In this document: positions 24,572 through 33,895 of the stretch, piece by piece
Layout: every line of letters begins with the position of its first letter
Position numbering within the stretch: the stretch's first letter is position 1
Assembly: GCF_005116575.1 (NCBI RefSeq)
Contig: NZ_SWCN01000037.1
Span: forward strand, 1 to 37,266
DNA from: Desulforhopalus sp. IMCC35007
GTDB taxonomy: Bacteria; Desulfobacterota; Desulfobulbia; Desulfobulbales; Desulfocapsaceae
Direction: 5' to 3'
DNA: 37,266 nt
Translations under genes and position numbers: made by a program
Notes under the pieces: generated by a model
What the model was told of the DNA's origin: nothing
The model's database searches: none
What the model saw: only the letters and a program-made list of their open reading frames with translations

Positions 24572-25582
24572 TCATTTTACGGTGATGCAGGCAGGATGGA
24601 GAATATATTTCGCGTATTTGCCATATTTATCTCGGGCTTTACTACACTCTTTTTCTATGTAAGGGCATTTAAAGTCGGGTTTGGTGGTATTGATCCTGGC
24701 CATTACCTTTTCTTCTATAATTGGATTATTGAAGCTGACACAATTGTTACCTTCATCCCAAGCTCCATCGAGATAATCCATGAGATCAAACTTTTGTTTA
24801 ATGCTCCATTTACGAATTATTTTACGAGAACGAATAGAATTCAGGATTTGGATGTTGCAACTGATATAAGATGAGGCAAAAAAATTGGCAAATCCATTTT
24901 TTAGAGGGTCGTCTTTTGTATGAAGAACATTGCTCCAGAAGCGCCAACCGTTGAAGTTTGCAACTAGATCGGCGTAAGAAAAAATCCCTGTTGTGGCATA
25001 CCCGAAATTCCCAGCCTCCTGGTCCTGTCCCCATTGAATAGCTTGGATCAAGGTCTTATCGTTTTCATTGGTCTGTTCAAAATATTCCCATCCTTCTGCA
25101 AAAAAATGGCCGATCTTATCAAGTCCAATAAGATGTCCATCAATATTTACAATATCACTCAATTCTTTCAGATTTAAGGAAAAACCCTCAATATAATTAA
25201 TGTCTCGGTATATTGAGTCTTTTAAAGACAGGGAGTAACTTTTGTCAGCAAGCAGAATACGGAGTTGTTTGTCCAGGCTATAACCCTTTAAGCCCCAAGA
25301 CGCCGTAAGAGTACCAAAAATCGATTTTCTCAGTTCCCTATACAATATTTCTTCATTGCAAGAGCCTTCTTTAGGTAGGGTCCCAAAACCGGATTGCCAT
25401 TTATTTGCATTATCAACACCCTCCTGTATACGATCATTAATGATCGCATTGAGTTGATGCAGACTGTCTTCAAGAATTACTCCCCGTGGGGTGACACTAT
25501 CAATTTCTGCAGTTTGTGCAGAAGTAGAGAAGACCAGGAAAAAAATACAGATGATGCGCTGGAGACTTGATGCCATTTGCAT
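24572..25582 (-). CDS. Secreted hypothetical protein
   Basis: The 336-residue protein begins with a clear signal peptide (LQRIICIFFLVFSTSAQTA, cleavage probably after QTA). The mature part has a conserved-looking segment GHLIGLDKIGHFFAEGWEYFEQ (residues about 150-171), and near the C-terminus four cysteines around CPYIEKECSKARDKYGKYAKYILHPAC that could form two disulfides. I do not recognise the family; the DKIGHFFAEGWEYF pattern recalls periplasmic proteins of unknown function with DK..H motifs. Either ATG (25582 or 25576) could be used and neither has a strong ribosome-binding site. It stands between the dehydrogenase remnant and HU on the minus strand. Confidence 0.65.
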   Translation of the reverse strand: MQMASSLQRIICIFFLVFSTSAQTAEIDSVTPRGVILEDSLHQLNAIINDRIQEGVDNANKWQSGFGTLPKEGSCNEEILYRELRKSIFGTLTASWGLKGYSLDKQLRILLADKSYSLSLKDSIYRDINYIEGFSLNLKELSDIVNIDGHLIGLDKIGHFFAEGWEYFEQTNENDKTLIQAIQWGQDQEAGNFGYATTGIFSYADLVANFNGWRFWSNVLHTKDDPLKNGFANFFASSYISCNIQILNSIRSRKIIRKWSIKQKFDLMDYLDGAWDEGNNCVSFNNPIIEEKVMARINTTKPDFKCPYIEKECSKARDKYGKYAKYILHPACITVK

Positions 25583-25738
25583 GCGTGGAATGACAGAGTG
25601 AATTCATTACAAGATAGATCTCGTTTTATTTAAGATGAATTGGTGTCGATGTCTTAAATTGTTCCGTGATAATGAACGTTATTGTTATGACTCAGTCATT
25701 AAGGAGGTCTGTGGTGTGAAACATTTAATTTTTTATAA

Positions 25739-25768
25739 GGGTGGATTTTATGTATACGAAATCCACCC
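25739..25768 (-). terminator. Hairpin downstream of the HU gene
   Basis: GGGTGGATTT / AAATCCACCC form a perfect 10-bp stem with a 10-base loop 22 bases after the HU stop. The following minus-strand bases are TTATAAAAAATT, a weak T-run, so terminator quality is moderate. Confidence 0.5.
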
Positions 25769-25790
25769 GATATTTATGCTTTACACAATT

Positions 25791-26069
25791 TCAGCCATTA
25801 TTTACTTCGTCACCTAACGCTTTACCCGCTTTAAATTTAATCACTGTTTTTGCAGGGATGTCGATCTCTTTACCGGTTTGAGGGTTTCGCCCTTTTCTTG
25901 CGTCTCGTTTTGTTGTTGAGAAAGCCCCAAAACCTATCAGAGAAACACTTTCTTCTTTTTTCAGGGCTTGAGTTATCCCAGCCAAAATACCTTGTAAAGC
26001 TGCTTCTGCTTGAGTTTTAGTAATTCCAGCTGCATTTGATGTATATTCTACAAGCTCTTTTTTGTTCAT
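25791..26069 (-). CDS. HU/IHF-family DNA-binding protein
   Basis: The 92-residue protein is a canonical HU: MNKKELVEYTSNAAGITKTQAEAALQGILAGI at the N-terminus. The GFGAFSTTKRDARKGRNPQTGKEIDIPAKTVIKFKAGKAL arm follows, with the proline-containing DNA-bending loop (RNPQTG). HU compacts and bends DNA and assists replication initiation. It lies 3.5 kb from the plasmid-type origin, so it could be a plasmid-borne nucleoid protein, though chromosomal HU is equally likely. AGAGGAA lies before the ATG. Confidence 0.95.
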   Translation of the reverse strand: MNKKELVEYTSNAAGITKTQAEAALQGILAGITQALKKEESVSLIGFGAFSTTKRDARKGRNPQTGKEIDIPAKTVIKFKAGKALGDEVNNG

Positions 26070-26099
26070 TTCTTCCTCTTAGTTTTAGTATCAATTCAA

Positions 26100-26740
26100 A
26101 ATCAGTTTGGATTGTTGCCCTTTGGGCCAAAGTCGTTCTCGGTTCAAATATTTTTAGACTATATGCGTATTATATACCTGTTGAATAACTGTCAAGTATG
26201 GTTCTCAATATTCTGTTCATTCAAAGGGGATAGATTGAAAAACAGAAAAGGCAGGACAAATACACAACGTACCGCTATGACACAACATTACTTTATCTAA
26301 CCATAATGGCATCTATTGGGCAAGCTTACTTGCAAAAAACAGAGTGCAATTTGGAGAGATTTTAAAATTTTCCCTGATTAGAAGGACTTTTGGTCGAGGA
26401 CCAGGCCAGATCAATAAAATGGCATGAAGTGAAATCAGACTCTGATGGGGTTCCTGATATCGTTGGGAGCATACTGCTTTCTAGGTCTAACAAGTATATT
26501 GTAGAATCAAAAACCTGGGAAGGTGCTAGGTGCAAACGATCCCCACAGGTTGGCTCAAAAAATAGTCGCCTAAAAGTTCGATATAAACTCAAGCAATTTT
26601 ACGAAAAAATACGCTGCATTGTTGCCAGGCCGTATTTGCCAAGAATTATTTTACCAGTGCGGTGCAATTCCGGGCAATACCAATCAAGATACAATGGCCG
26701 AGACCAAAAAGGAGAATAAAAATAAAACCTGGTAGAATTT
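26100..26740. other. Gap without supported gene
   Basis: Two overlapping open frames on opposite strands (26390-26719 plus; 26362-26592 minus) show no family pattern and neither has a good start. I regard the stretch as a probable decayed gene or noncoding, but I cannot name a parent. Confidence 0.35.
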
Positions 26741-26741
26741 T

Positions 26742-27051
26742 TTACTGAATTGTTATGATTGCAGGAATGGGGACTATAAAACCAAAGGCGCAGCAACCAA
26801 GAACAAATACTCCCCCCATGCCTTGTACTTTGATTGTGAGGAGCAAGCCATTTGACATCGAACACTGAGCAATACCCAAAGAAGAAGTACTCCTGCTATA
26901 ATATTCATATAGGAGTTGACGATCACAGGTACCGCGCATATAAATCCATTGGTGGCTATTGTGATAAACAGGGCGATAGTAAATAGCACAGCATAGAGCA
27001 CAGCCTGCAGACCGGCAGGTAATATGATCTTGATTTGTTACATAACAGACA
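26742..27051 (-). pseudogene. Integral membrane protein remnant
   Basis: The minus strand encodes hydrophobic segments (LYAVLFTIALFITIATNGFICAVPVIVNSYMNIIAGVLLLWVLLS) in one frame and, after a frameshift near 26870, VQGMGGVFVLGCCAFGFIVPIPAIITIQ in another. The pattern recalls multi-pass transporters such as DUF2162-type proteins that neighbour thioredoxin and permease genes in some Desulfobacterota, but I cannot confirm the family. It lies just downstream of the thioredoxin gene, so it may have been the last gene of the ArsR-controlled operon. Confidence 0.45.
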
Positions 27052-27185
27052 CTAAGTGGTATTGATGCGAAATAGCAGGGACTGAAATGGATACTCACCA
27101 TTCTCCATAAAAAGAATCAAGGCCTCCCTGCAGAAGGCCCTGATTCAGCCATGTGTTGATAGTAAGAAAAATGTAATCTATATAA

Positions 27186-27593
27186 TTATTTGACCCCGAG
27201 TTTGGTCAGCTCCGAGATTATTGAGGCTTTATCATAGAACCCCTCATGTCGTAGCACTTCGTTACCCTTGGCATCGTAAAAAATCTGAGTTGGGATAAGG
27301 CTGATACCATAATCGTTTCCGGCATTTGGGTTTTCCCATACATCGATAAAGACAATGGCAGCCCGGCCCTTGTACTCTGCTTCAAGTTCTTCCATGATCG
27401 GTGCCATCATTTTACAAGGGATACATTTTTTTGCCCCAAGATCCACCATAGTCACCATTCCCGAAACAGGAATTTCCAGATGTTGTTTTGCCACGACAAC
27501 AGAAGCCGACGTTACCAATATCAGAACACTAGATGTAAATAAAATGACACCATTGAGCAGGTTTTTAACAGAAATGTATCTCAACTTAGCCAC
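27186..27593 (-). CDS. Membrane-anchored or secreted thioredoxin-like protein
   Basis: The 135-residue protein has an N-terminal hydrophobic segment (LLNGVILFTSSVLILVTSASVVVA, residues 11-34), then a thioredoxin fold with the active site CIPC at residues 57-60 (DLGAKKCIPCKMMAPIMEEL). The cis-proline follows in SLIPTQIFYD. The role is disulfide exchange outside the cytoplasm or at the membrane. Its start overlaps the preceding small thioredoxin gene by 13 bases, so both are translated from the same mRNA with the permease. In ArsP-type clusters such proteins may supply reducing power for an efflux or sulfur-handling reaction; this is inference. Confidence 0.82.
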   Translation of the reverse strand: MAKLRYISVKNLLNGVILFTSSVLILVTSASVVVAKQHLEIPVSGMVTMVDLGAKKCIPCKMMAPIMEELEAEYKGRAAIVFIDVWENPNAGNDYGISLIPTQIFYDAKGNEVLRHEGFYDKASIISELTKLGVK

Positions 27594-27811
27594 TCCTCAA
27601 CTTCACTCTGTTTTGGGACACGGCCGACACATTTAACTTCACCATTAACCACCACTGCCGGCGTAGAAAAAATACCCAGTTGGGCTATTTCTTGAAAATC
27701 AGTAACCTTAGTAAGAGTAGCCTGAATCTGTTTAGCAGCAATGGCGGCTTCTACTGTTTTCTGCGCTTTTTCACAGGAAGCGCAACCCGGTCCACATACC
27801 TTAATTTCCAT
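27581..27811 (-). CDS. Small thioredoxin-like (redox-active disulfide) protein
   Basis: The 76-residue glutaredoxin-like protein carries CGPGCASCEKA at its start (C6, C10, C13; CASC as active site) and the cis-Pro region FSTPAVVVNG. This matches the redox-active disulfide protein 2 family of small thioredoxins. ATG 27811 is chosen because GAGG lies about 6 bases upstream; a start at 27823 would add 4 residues. It is typically found next to permeases of the ArsP type, as here, and is probably cytoplasmic. Confidence 0.85.
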   Translation of the reverse strand: MEIKVCGPGCASCEKAQKTVEAAIAAKQIQATLTKVTDFQEIAQLGIFSTPAVVVNGEVKCVGRVPKQSEVEEWLS

Positions 27812-27897
27812 TTCTTTCCTCATTTTTTGTATTAAAATTTAAATAACATTTTGATAAGACTATCAGATTTATATAAAGAGATTTATGGCAGACCCAT

Positions 27898-29001
27898 TCA
27901 GATAATCTGATTGAATAAAAAACCGGTGAATAGAATTCCGGTACCAACCACAGCAATAAATACGGCTATCAATTTTGGTTTAAGTACCTTTCGAAGAATG
28001 ACCATCTCCGGCAGTGATAAGGCGATAACACTCATCATAAAAGCCAGTACGGTGCCAAGTGCGGCACCTTTCCCAAGGAGCGCCTCCACAACCGGTACAA
28101 TACCTGCCGCATTTGAATACATGGGTATACCAACGACAACAGCCGCAGGTACCGACCACCAGGCATCTTTGCCCATGATTGAGGCCATAAAGGCTTCGGG
28201 TACATAACCATGTATGGCTGCACCAACACCAATCCCAGCTACGACGTAGATCCATACCTTGCCGACGATATCACGCACAGCTTCACGACCACGACCAATG
28301 CGGTCTGCCCATGTCAGTTCTTCTTCTACGACTATGGCTTCGCTCGCCCGCATCGCCTGTACCCAATCCTCAATCCAGTGTTCAAGTTTGAAGCGGCCAA
28401 TGATCCAGCCAGAGATTATGGCAATCATGATACCTGTGAAAAGGTAAAGAGCAGCAACTTTCCAGCCAAGCAGGCCATAGAGCAGAACCACGGCAATTTC
28501 GTTCACCATCGGAGCTGCAATGAGAAAAGAGAAAGTGACACCTAAGGGCACTCCAGCCTGAACAAAACCGAGAAAAAGCGGTACAGCAGAACAAGAACAA
28601 AATGGAGTTACAATGCCAAGCAAGGCAGCCATGACGTTACCTGCAGTTTCTCGTTTCCCGGCTAAATATTTACGAGTTCGCTCCTGGGTGAAAAAAGACC
28701 GAATCATGCCAATAACAAAAACAATAAGTGTGAGCAGCATCATCACCTTTGGCGTGTCATAGACAAAAAACTGGATAGCCTCGCCAAGATGACTTCCCTT
28801 TTCAAGTCCAACTATTGAGTAAGCGAAAAAATATGAAAAGGGTTCAAGCTGTTTGTAAATGATATACCAAAGAGCAAAACCGAGAAGACCTATAAGAATG
28901 GCTTTGGTCATATTTGGTCTTGTTACTCCTGAGGATTTCTTGACATCTGTTGTTCTGCTGCCAGATTCACAGTCTGTTGCTAGGGTTTGAATTTTCTTCA
29001 T
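27898..29001 (-). CDS. ArsP-like permease (DUF318/UPF0718)
   Basis: The 367-residue inner-membrane protein has about eight to ten hydrophobic segments. Near residues 130-165 stands the family signature TPFCSCSAVPLFLGFVQAGVPLG with a CxC pair, followed by FLIAAPMVNE. A second, similar half continues with GIPMYSNAAGIVPVVEALLGKG. Members export trivalent organoarsenicals (ArsP) or are linked to metal resistance. A cytoplasmic loop (about residues 220-250) separates the halves. It lies 126 bases downstream of an ArsR repressor gene and upstream of two thioredoxin genes. Substrate inferred from neighbours only. Confidence 0.85.
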   Translation of the reverse strand: MKKIQTLATDCESGSRTTDVKKSSGVTRPNMTKAILIGLLGFALWYIIYKQLEPFSYFFAYSIVGLEKGSHLGEAIQFFVYDTPKVMMLLTLIVFVIGMIRSFFTQERTRKYLAGKRETAGNVMAALLGIVTPFCSCSAVPLFLGFVQAGVPLGVTFSFLIAAPMVNEIAVVLLYGLLGWKVAALYLFTGIMIAIISGWIIGRFKLEHWIEDWVQAMRASEAIVVEEELTWADRIGRGREAVRDIVGKVWIYVVAGIGVGAAIHGYVPEAFMASIMGKDAWWSVPAAVVVGIPMYSNAAGIVPVVEALLGKGAALGTVLAFMMSVIALSLPEMVILRKVLKPKLIAVFIAVVGTGILFTGFLFNQII

Positions 29002-29127
29002 AAATCAGTCCTTAATGTTTGAACTTATTCGCCTGAAACAAGTCTCAGGTGAAGCTCTGCCTATATTGTCCATTTGAGCGAGTATGATCGGGTCAACCCG
29101 GAAAGGCAGAAGCTTTTTGGTCAGGTT

Positions 29128-29499
29128 CTACTGTTCTTGCCGGTTATTTTCTATACGGCATGGTGAGCTATTTTTACTCCTCAGGAATTCCAAGCATCTT
29201 TGTTGGTCTTTGATAGCGGTCTCCAGCCCGGAACAGTGCTGCTTGACACCAGCCAGTAAAGTCGAACCAAGAGTTTGGTTTTCAACCAATCGGTAATACA
29301 TCCAGGTTCCGTGCCGTTCCCCATCAACGAGTCCTGCATTACGCAGGAGGGCGAGATGACGTGATGCGGTTGATTGAGGAATATCTAAGGATCCCATCAG
29401 GTCGCAGACGCATAATTCGCCGTTGTTTAGAAGTAACAGTAACATCCGCAGCCTGGTGCTGTCGGAAAGAGCTTTAAACAGTTGAATCTCATTTTGCAT
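29128..29499 (-). CDS. ArsR-family metalloregulator
   Basis: The 123-residue repressor has the ArsR/SmtB winged HTH (FKALSDSTRLRMLLLLLNNGELCVCDLMGSLDIPQSTASRHLALLRNAGLVDGERHGTWMYYRL). It carries the alpha3 CVC metal site (C30, C32), which binds As(III)/Sb(III) and releases DNA. A third cysteine in the C-terminal region (QHCSG) might contribute. It heads an operon with the permease and thioredoxins, and a dyad at 29583-29606 upstream is a likely operator. A hydrophilic tail of about 20 residues extends past the domain. Confidence 0.9.
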   Translation of the reverse strand: MQNEIQLFKALSDSTRLRMLLLLLNNGELCVCDLMGSLDIPQSTASRHLALLRNAGLVDGERHGTWMYYRLVENQTLGSTLLAGVKQHCSGLETAIKDQQRCLEFLRSKNSSPCRIENNRQEQ

Positions 29500-29582
29500 A
29501 GGGGCTTTCCTGTCCGAAAGAGAGTGTTAATTCCTCATAACAAATATTCATTTAAACTATATTCGTATACGTCTTGTGTTAC

Positions 29583-29606
29583 ATATATCCGAATATGCGG
29601 ATATAT
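29583..29606. promoter_or_regulatory. Candidate ArsR operator
   Basis: ATATATCCG-AATATG-CGGATATAT is a perfect 9-bp inverted repeat about 85 bases upstream of the arsR start. Its form (AT-rich dyad in the promoter region) suits an ArsR-family binding site. No other copies are seen nearby. Confidence 0.6.
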
Positions 29607-29629
29607 AGCAAGTGTTTTTTTATTCCCTC

Positions 29630-30048
29630 AATATTTTTTAAATACATGCATGTTGAGTTTGTGATATTTGCATATTGTCATAAAAAGTAATGGGTTTTGT
29701 ACTGATCTTGTAAACATGGGTGGGGGAGTGGTCACTGGCAAAGATATGAAGGGCAGATGAGGAGATAGATATGGCGGATAGAGTCTATACAAAAGAGTCT
29801 GCGATCCTCTGCAAAACAGATGAAGTTGCACGGTTAACGCCTTATCGTTAGCATGTATTTTCAGAGCAGAAAAGATATACTCGTTATGTCAGCCAATTTT
29901 GAATCTTGGCCCCAAAATTCTGCAGGGGCCAGGGATTCGGCGAAAGAAACCGGAAAGACCATATTAACGGCTGACAAAAGGTCAACAACATTAAAATCCA
30001 GCAGCTTAAGGTTATCTGTTGTTCTTTCCGGTTTTTTACTGTTACGCT
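29630..30048. other. Gap without gene
   Basis: Between the arsR promoter region and the secDF stop. Frames present (for instance 29853-30113 plus) overlap the end of secDF or lack any family pattern. Confidence 0.35.
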
Positions 30049-32610
30049 TTAGTTTCTATCCCAGAGAGTCAGGATTGGACTGGCTACAAAAATCGATGAA
30101 TACGTGCCGATGATGACCCCCAGCAGTAGGACCAATGAGAAGTCGTGAATAACTGAGCCGCCAAACATAAAAAGAGCCAGAACACTTAAAAAAACTGTGA
30201 AAGAAGTTACGATAGAGCGGGAAAGCACTTCATTGACGCTGTTATTGATCACTCTCAAGAGAGATGGGTTGTCGGATTTTTTCATGTTTTCGCGGATTCG
30301 GTCAAAGATAACCACTGTATCATTTAATGAGTAACCAGCTAAAGTGAGTAACGCCGTGACCATCAGCAGTGTCATCTCAATATTCATCAGCCAGCAGATC
30401 CCAAGAACAGCGAGGACATCATGAAAGGTGGCGACAGCTGCGCCGATACCAAAGCTGAGATTGAAACGAAAAGCGAGATAAACTATTACGCCCCCCATGG
30501 AAAGAGCGATGGCAAGCATTGCCTTATTACGAAGAACGGCACTCACTGAGGAACCTATTTCAGTTTGGCTTTCTAAAGAGAAATTTTTGTCGGGAAGTTG
30601 AGTGTTAAGGACTTTGGTCACCTGCTCATTAAGTTCAGATGCAATAACCTCCGTGGATTTTTTGATTTTTACGATGAGCCGGCCTTCGTTTTCCACCTGT
30701 TGCAGGTCGACACCTTCCAGCTTACTTTTATCAAAGGCCGTACGCACCTCATCCATGGAGAAATTCTGGTCAGCTTTATACTGTAGCAGAGAACCGCCGG
30801 CAAAATCGACACCCATGTTCGCATTACCAAGTAGAATTTCCCCAAACGCAACAACGCCCAGAATAACGAGTGCACCCGAAAAAGCGAAGGCGAGCTTGCG
30901 CAACTTCATGTAATCCAGACTTGGCTTTTTTATAAACTGTAAGAAGTTGATTCGTTTGATCAGTTTTTTGGAGCTCAAAAGGTTGAAGGTCCAGTGTGAA
31001 TAATAGATAGAGGTGAAAAGATTAAAGATTATTCCAAGAGAAAGAGTCACTGCGAAGCCTTTAACAGGACCGGTCCCAAATAAAAACAGGGCCAGTGCTG
31101 TAATCAAGGTCGTGACGTGGGCATCGATAATGGTTAGAAATGCTTTGCTGAACCCACCATCAATACTGGATTTTATCGATTTTCCCAAAGCAGATTCCTC
31201 TCGCATACGTTCAAAAATAAGAACGTTGGAGTCGACGGCCATGCCAACCGAAAGGACTATGCCGGCAATACCTGGCATCGTGAGGGTGGCGCTGAGGATC
31301 GCAAGACCGGCAAAAAGAAAAAGGATATTAAGAACCATAGCGGTATTGGCTATGATCCCCGATAGTCGATAATAAATAAGCATAAACCCGACGACAAGGA
31401 TAGAACCAAGCATACCGGAGAACACACCTTTCTGAATAGAATCCTGACCCAGACTCGCACCAACCGTCATATTCTGGATAATATCAACAGGGGCGGGAAG
31501 AGCACCAACCCGTAAAACTATCGCCAGGTCAGCGGCTTCTTCATGGCTAAAATTGCCGGAAATCTGGGCCGAGCCTCCGAGTATTTTTTCACGTATAACC
31601 GGAGCGGATCGGACAACATCATCTAGAACGATGGCCATTCTTTTGCCGGTATTCTGCTCGGTAACTGTACCAAAAACCTTGGCTCCACTACCGGTCATGT
31701 CGAGACTGACATAGGGTTCATTAAATGAGCCGCCTATCCGCACTTGGGCATCTTTGATCATGTCTCCAGTCATCAAGATTTTATTTTGCAACAGGAGGGG
31801 GGTATTGGTTTCTTTCTTGGTTACAGGATCAATCTCTTTTTCAAAAGCGATGGAAGTATCTTTGGGGAGTCTGTTTTGCAGGAACAGATTAAGTTTTTTT
31901 ACATCTTCACCGGTATGCCAGTGCCCGAGATCAACGGCTTGACTTATAAGTTCTCTAAGGTTGAGTCCTTCGGTATCGGCAACCATTTTAAATTCGAGTT
32001 GGGCGGTATCCCCAAGAAGTTTTAATGCCCGCTTTGGATCTTTTACCCCTGGAAGCTGGATAACGATCTCATCGTCTCCCTGGCGGATGATAACAGGTTC
32101 GGCGACACCAAACTGGTCAATCCTGTTGCGCAGGATCTCCAGGGACTGATTGACTGCGTTTGCCCTGATATAATCAATCTTTTCTTTGGATAATTTGAGG
32201 AAGATACGAGGGAAACTTCCTTGTTTTGCCTCAATGTCGAGAGCGATATCAGCATCGTTTTTGGTAAGCGCTACAACTTTTTCCACGGCATCTGAGTTGG
32301 GCAACGTGAAGAGTATCGTCCCAGCTTCTTGTGATTTACTTTGAACGATGCTGATTGATTGCTCAGAAAGACGATCCTTTAAATCATTTGCTGCCAGCTC
32401 AAGGGAGTTTTGTGCGGCACGATCAAGGTCGACCTTCAATACCAAGTGCATACCTCCTTGTAAATCCAGGCCGAGATGGAGTCCACCCGGGGATAGATAC
32501 TGTTTCCACCAGCTCGGAGTCCCGGAATAAAAAGATGGCAAAATTGTCAGAATAGCAAAGAAGACCAGAAAAAAGACAGTACCGAGCTTAAGTCGTAGTG
32601 ATGTGTTCAT
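30049..32610 (-). CDS. secDF: SecDF protein-export fusion
   Basis: An 853-residue fusion of SecD and SecF, which uses the proton motive force to assist SecYEG-SecA export. The SecD part (residues 1 to about 520) begins with a transmembrane helix and has GLHLGLDLQGGMHLVLKVD; its membrane domain includes GVFSGMLGSILVVGFMLIYYRLSG and GMAVDSNVLIFERMREE. The SecF part follows from about 545, with NANMGVDFAGGSLLQYK, LTLAGYSLNDTVVIFDRIRENMKK and a final helix bundle. The start at 32610 is set by an AGGAG 6 bases upstream; a longer reading to 32715 would add 35 residues with no family match. No yajC gene lies next to it. Fusion is the form in Firmicutes and some Desulfobacterota. Confidence 0.94.
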   Translation of the reverse strand: MNTSLRLKLGTVFFLVFFAILTILPSFYSGTPSWWKQYLSPGGLHLGLDLQGGMHLVLKVDLDRAAQNSLELAANDLKDRLSEQSISIVQSKSQEAGTILFTLPNSDAVEKVVALTKNDADIALDIEAKQGSFPRIFLKLSKEKIDYIRANAVNQSLEILRNRIDQFGVAEPVIIRQGDDEIVIQLPGVKDPKRALKLLGDTAQLEFKMVADTEGLNLRELISQAVDLGHWHTGEDVKKLNLFLQNRLPKDTSIAFEKEIDPVTKKETNTPLLLQNKILMTGDMIKDAQVRIGGSFNEPYVSLDMTGSGAKVFGTVTEQNTGKRMAIVLDDVVRSAPVIREKILGGSAQISGNFSHEEAADLAIVLRVGALPAPVDIIQNMTVGASLGQDSIQKGVFSGMLGSILVVGFMLIYYRLSGIIANTAMVLNILFLFAGLAILSATLTMPGIAGIVLSVGMAVDSNVLIFERMREESALGKSIKSSIDGGFSKAFLTIIDAHVTTLITALALFLFGTGPVKGFAVTLSLGIIFNLFTSIYYSHWTFNLLSSKKLIKRINFLQFIKKPSLDYMKLRKLAFAFSGALVILGVVAFGEILLGNANMGVDFAGGSLLQYKADQNFSMDEVRTAFDKSKLEGVDLQQVENEGRLIVKIKKSTEVIASELNEQVTKVLNTQLPDKNFSLESQTEIGSSVSAVLRNKAMLAIALSMGGVIVYLAFRFNLSFGIGAAVATFHDVLAVLGICWLMNIEMTLLMVTALLTLAGYSLNDTVVIFDRIRENMKKSDNPSLLRVINNSVNEVLSRSIVTSFTVFLSVLALFMFGGSVIHDFSLVLLLGVIIGTYSSIFVASPILTLWDRN

Positions 32611-32813
32611 AAAACTCCTGAGAGGCAAATGAAAGGATTTGGTTGTTGGTCTGTTGACCTTTGAAAGATTTGAGTGGTGGAGCCATGAGTTTTCATTTGC
32701 TATGTGATAATACACCGGCGATGAGTTGCAATATGCTGTTGAAAATATTCATATTGGAAAGCTGTATTATACACTGGGACGGTCAATGAAAAGTGGCTTT
32801 TGGGGTTGTGTTC

Positions 32814-33785
32814 TCATGTGCTGAGGGCAATACGGATAAGGTAAGCGGTGTAAGCGATATAGCAGGATAAAAGTCCGGCACCTTCTAGTCTATTGATACG
32901 ACCGGGTCCCCGAAATCCATAACCGATGATGAACAGTGATACAGTGAGTGTGGCCATAACCAAAAAATCTCGGGAAAGGACTTCCGGTCCGGCAGTTAAA
33001 GGGTGAATCGTCCCGGCAATGCCTACCACAGCCAGTGTGTTGAAAAGATTGGAACCAAGAATATTGCCAAGAGCAATATCATGTTCACCTTTGCGAATTG
33101 CGATAAGTGAAGAAGCTAATTCAGGCAAAGAGGTGCCTGTTGCCACTACGGTCAAGCCGATTATCAGATCACTTACTCCAAAGTCATGTGCAATTTCGAC
33201 AGCACCCCAGACCAGGATACGGGAGGCAGCAATCAAGAAGATCAGACCCGCAACCAGCCAGCCAAAAGCTCGGTGGATCGGCATGGTGTGAGCTGCCAAC
33301 TTCTCTTCTATCTCTATAGCCAACGCATCTTTTTTTTTGCCCATTCCTTGTCGGATGGTCCAATACATCAAGCCGCTAAAAACTCCCAAGAGTACCAGGG
33401 CGTCGGTACGGCTGATTTCGGCATCTCTGAGTTGCCATGCTGCCAGTACCGTAATAGCTGTAAGAAGAGGCAATTCTTTGCGCAGCACTTGCGAATCTAC
33501 TGAGATGGGACTGATAAGAGCAGTTACCCCTAGAATAAGAGCGATGTTAGAAATATTAGAACCATATGCGTTACCAAGAGCAATGCCGGGATTCCCTTGT
33601 AACGCAGCAAGCCCGGAAACCATCATTTCGGGTAATGAGGTACCAAAGCCAATAATCACCATACCGATCAACAGCGGTGGCATGCCAAAATGGCGTGCCA
33701 CCGAGGACGTACCCTCTACAAAACGATCGGCGCTCAATACCAGGAGGATGAGTCCTGAGATCACGGCCAAAATAGGTATAATCAC
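32814..33785 (-). CDS. Calcium/sodium antiporter (CaCA family, YrbG type)
   Basis: The 323-residue membrane protein shows the two inverted alpha repeats of the CaCA family: GFGTSLPEMMVSGLAALQGNPGIALGNAYGSNISN near the N-terminus and VVATGTSLPELASSLIAIRKGEHDIALGNILGSNLFN in the second half. Both glutamates and asparagines of the ion sites are kept. It exchanges Ca2+ for Na+ or H+ in the inner membrane. The loop between repeats is short, as in bacterial members. It lies between the YXWGXW protein and SecDF on the same strand, with no clear shared function. Confidence 0.92.
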   Translation of the reverse strand: MIIPILAVISGLILLVLSADRFVEGTSSVARHFGMPPLLIGMVIIGFGTSLPEMMVSGLAALQGNPGIALGNAYGSNISNIALILGVTALISPISVDSQVLRKELPLLTAITVLAAWQLRDAEISRTDALVLLGVFSGLMYWTIRQGMGKKKDALAIEIEEKLAAHTMPIHRAFGWLVAGLIFLIAASRILVWGAVEIAHDFGVSDLIIGLTVVATGTSLPELASSLIAIRKGEHDIALGNILGSNLFNTLAVVGIAGTIHPLTAGPEVLSRDFLVMATLTVSLFIIGYGFRGPGRINRLEGAGLLSCYIAYTAYLIRIALST

Positions 33786-33895
33786 AATATGTTGCGTCTC
33801 CTTTATAAGTTTTTCTTGTTGGGTTGTTGATTTTGAGTACCGTATTTAAAGATTTTCAGGAACTGTATTTTACAGAATGTGCAGGGCGATTCTGC

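Noticed and set aside
29853-30113. An 86-codon plus-strand frame.
   Set aside because: It overlaps the 3' end of secDF on the other strand and has no family pattern.
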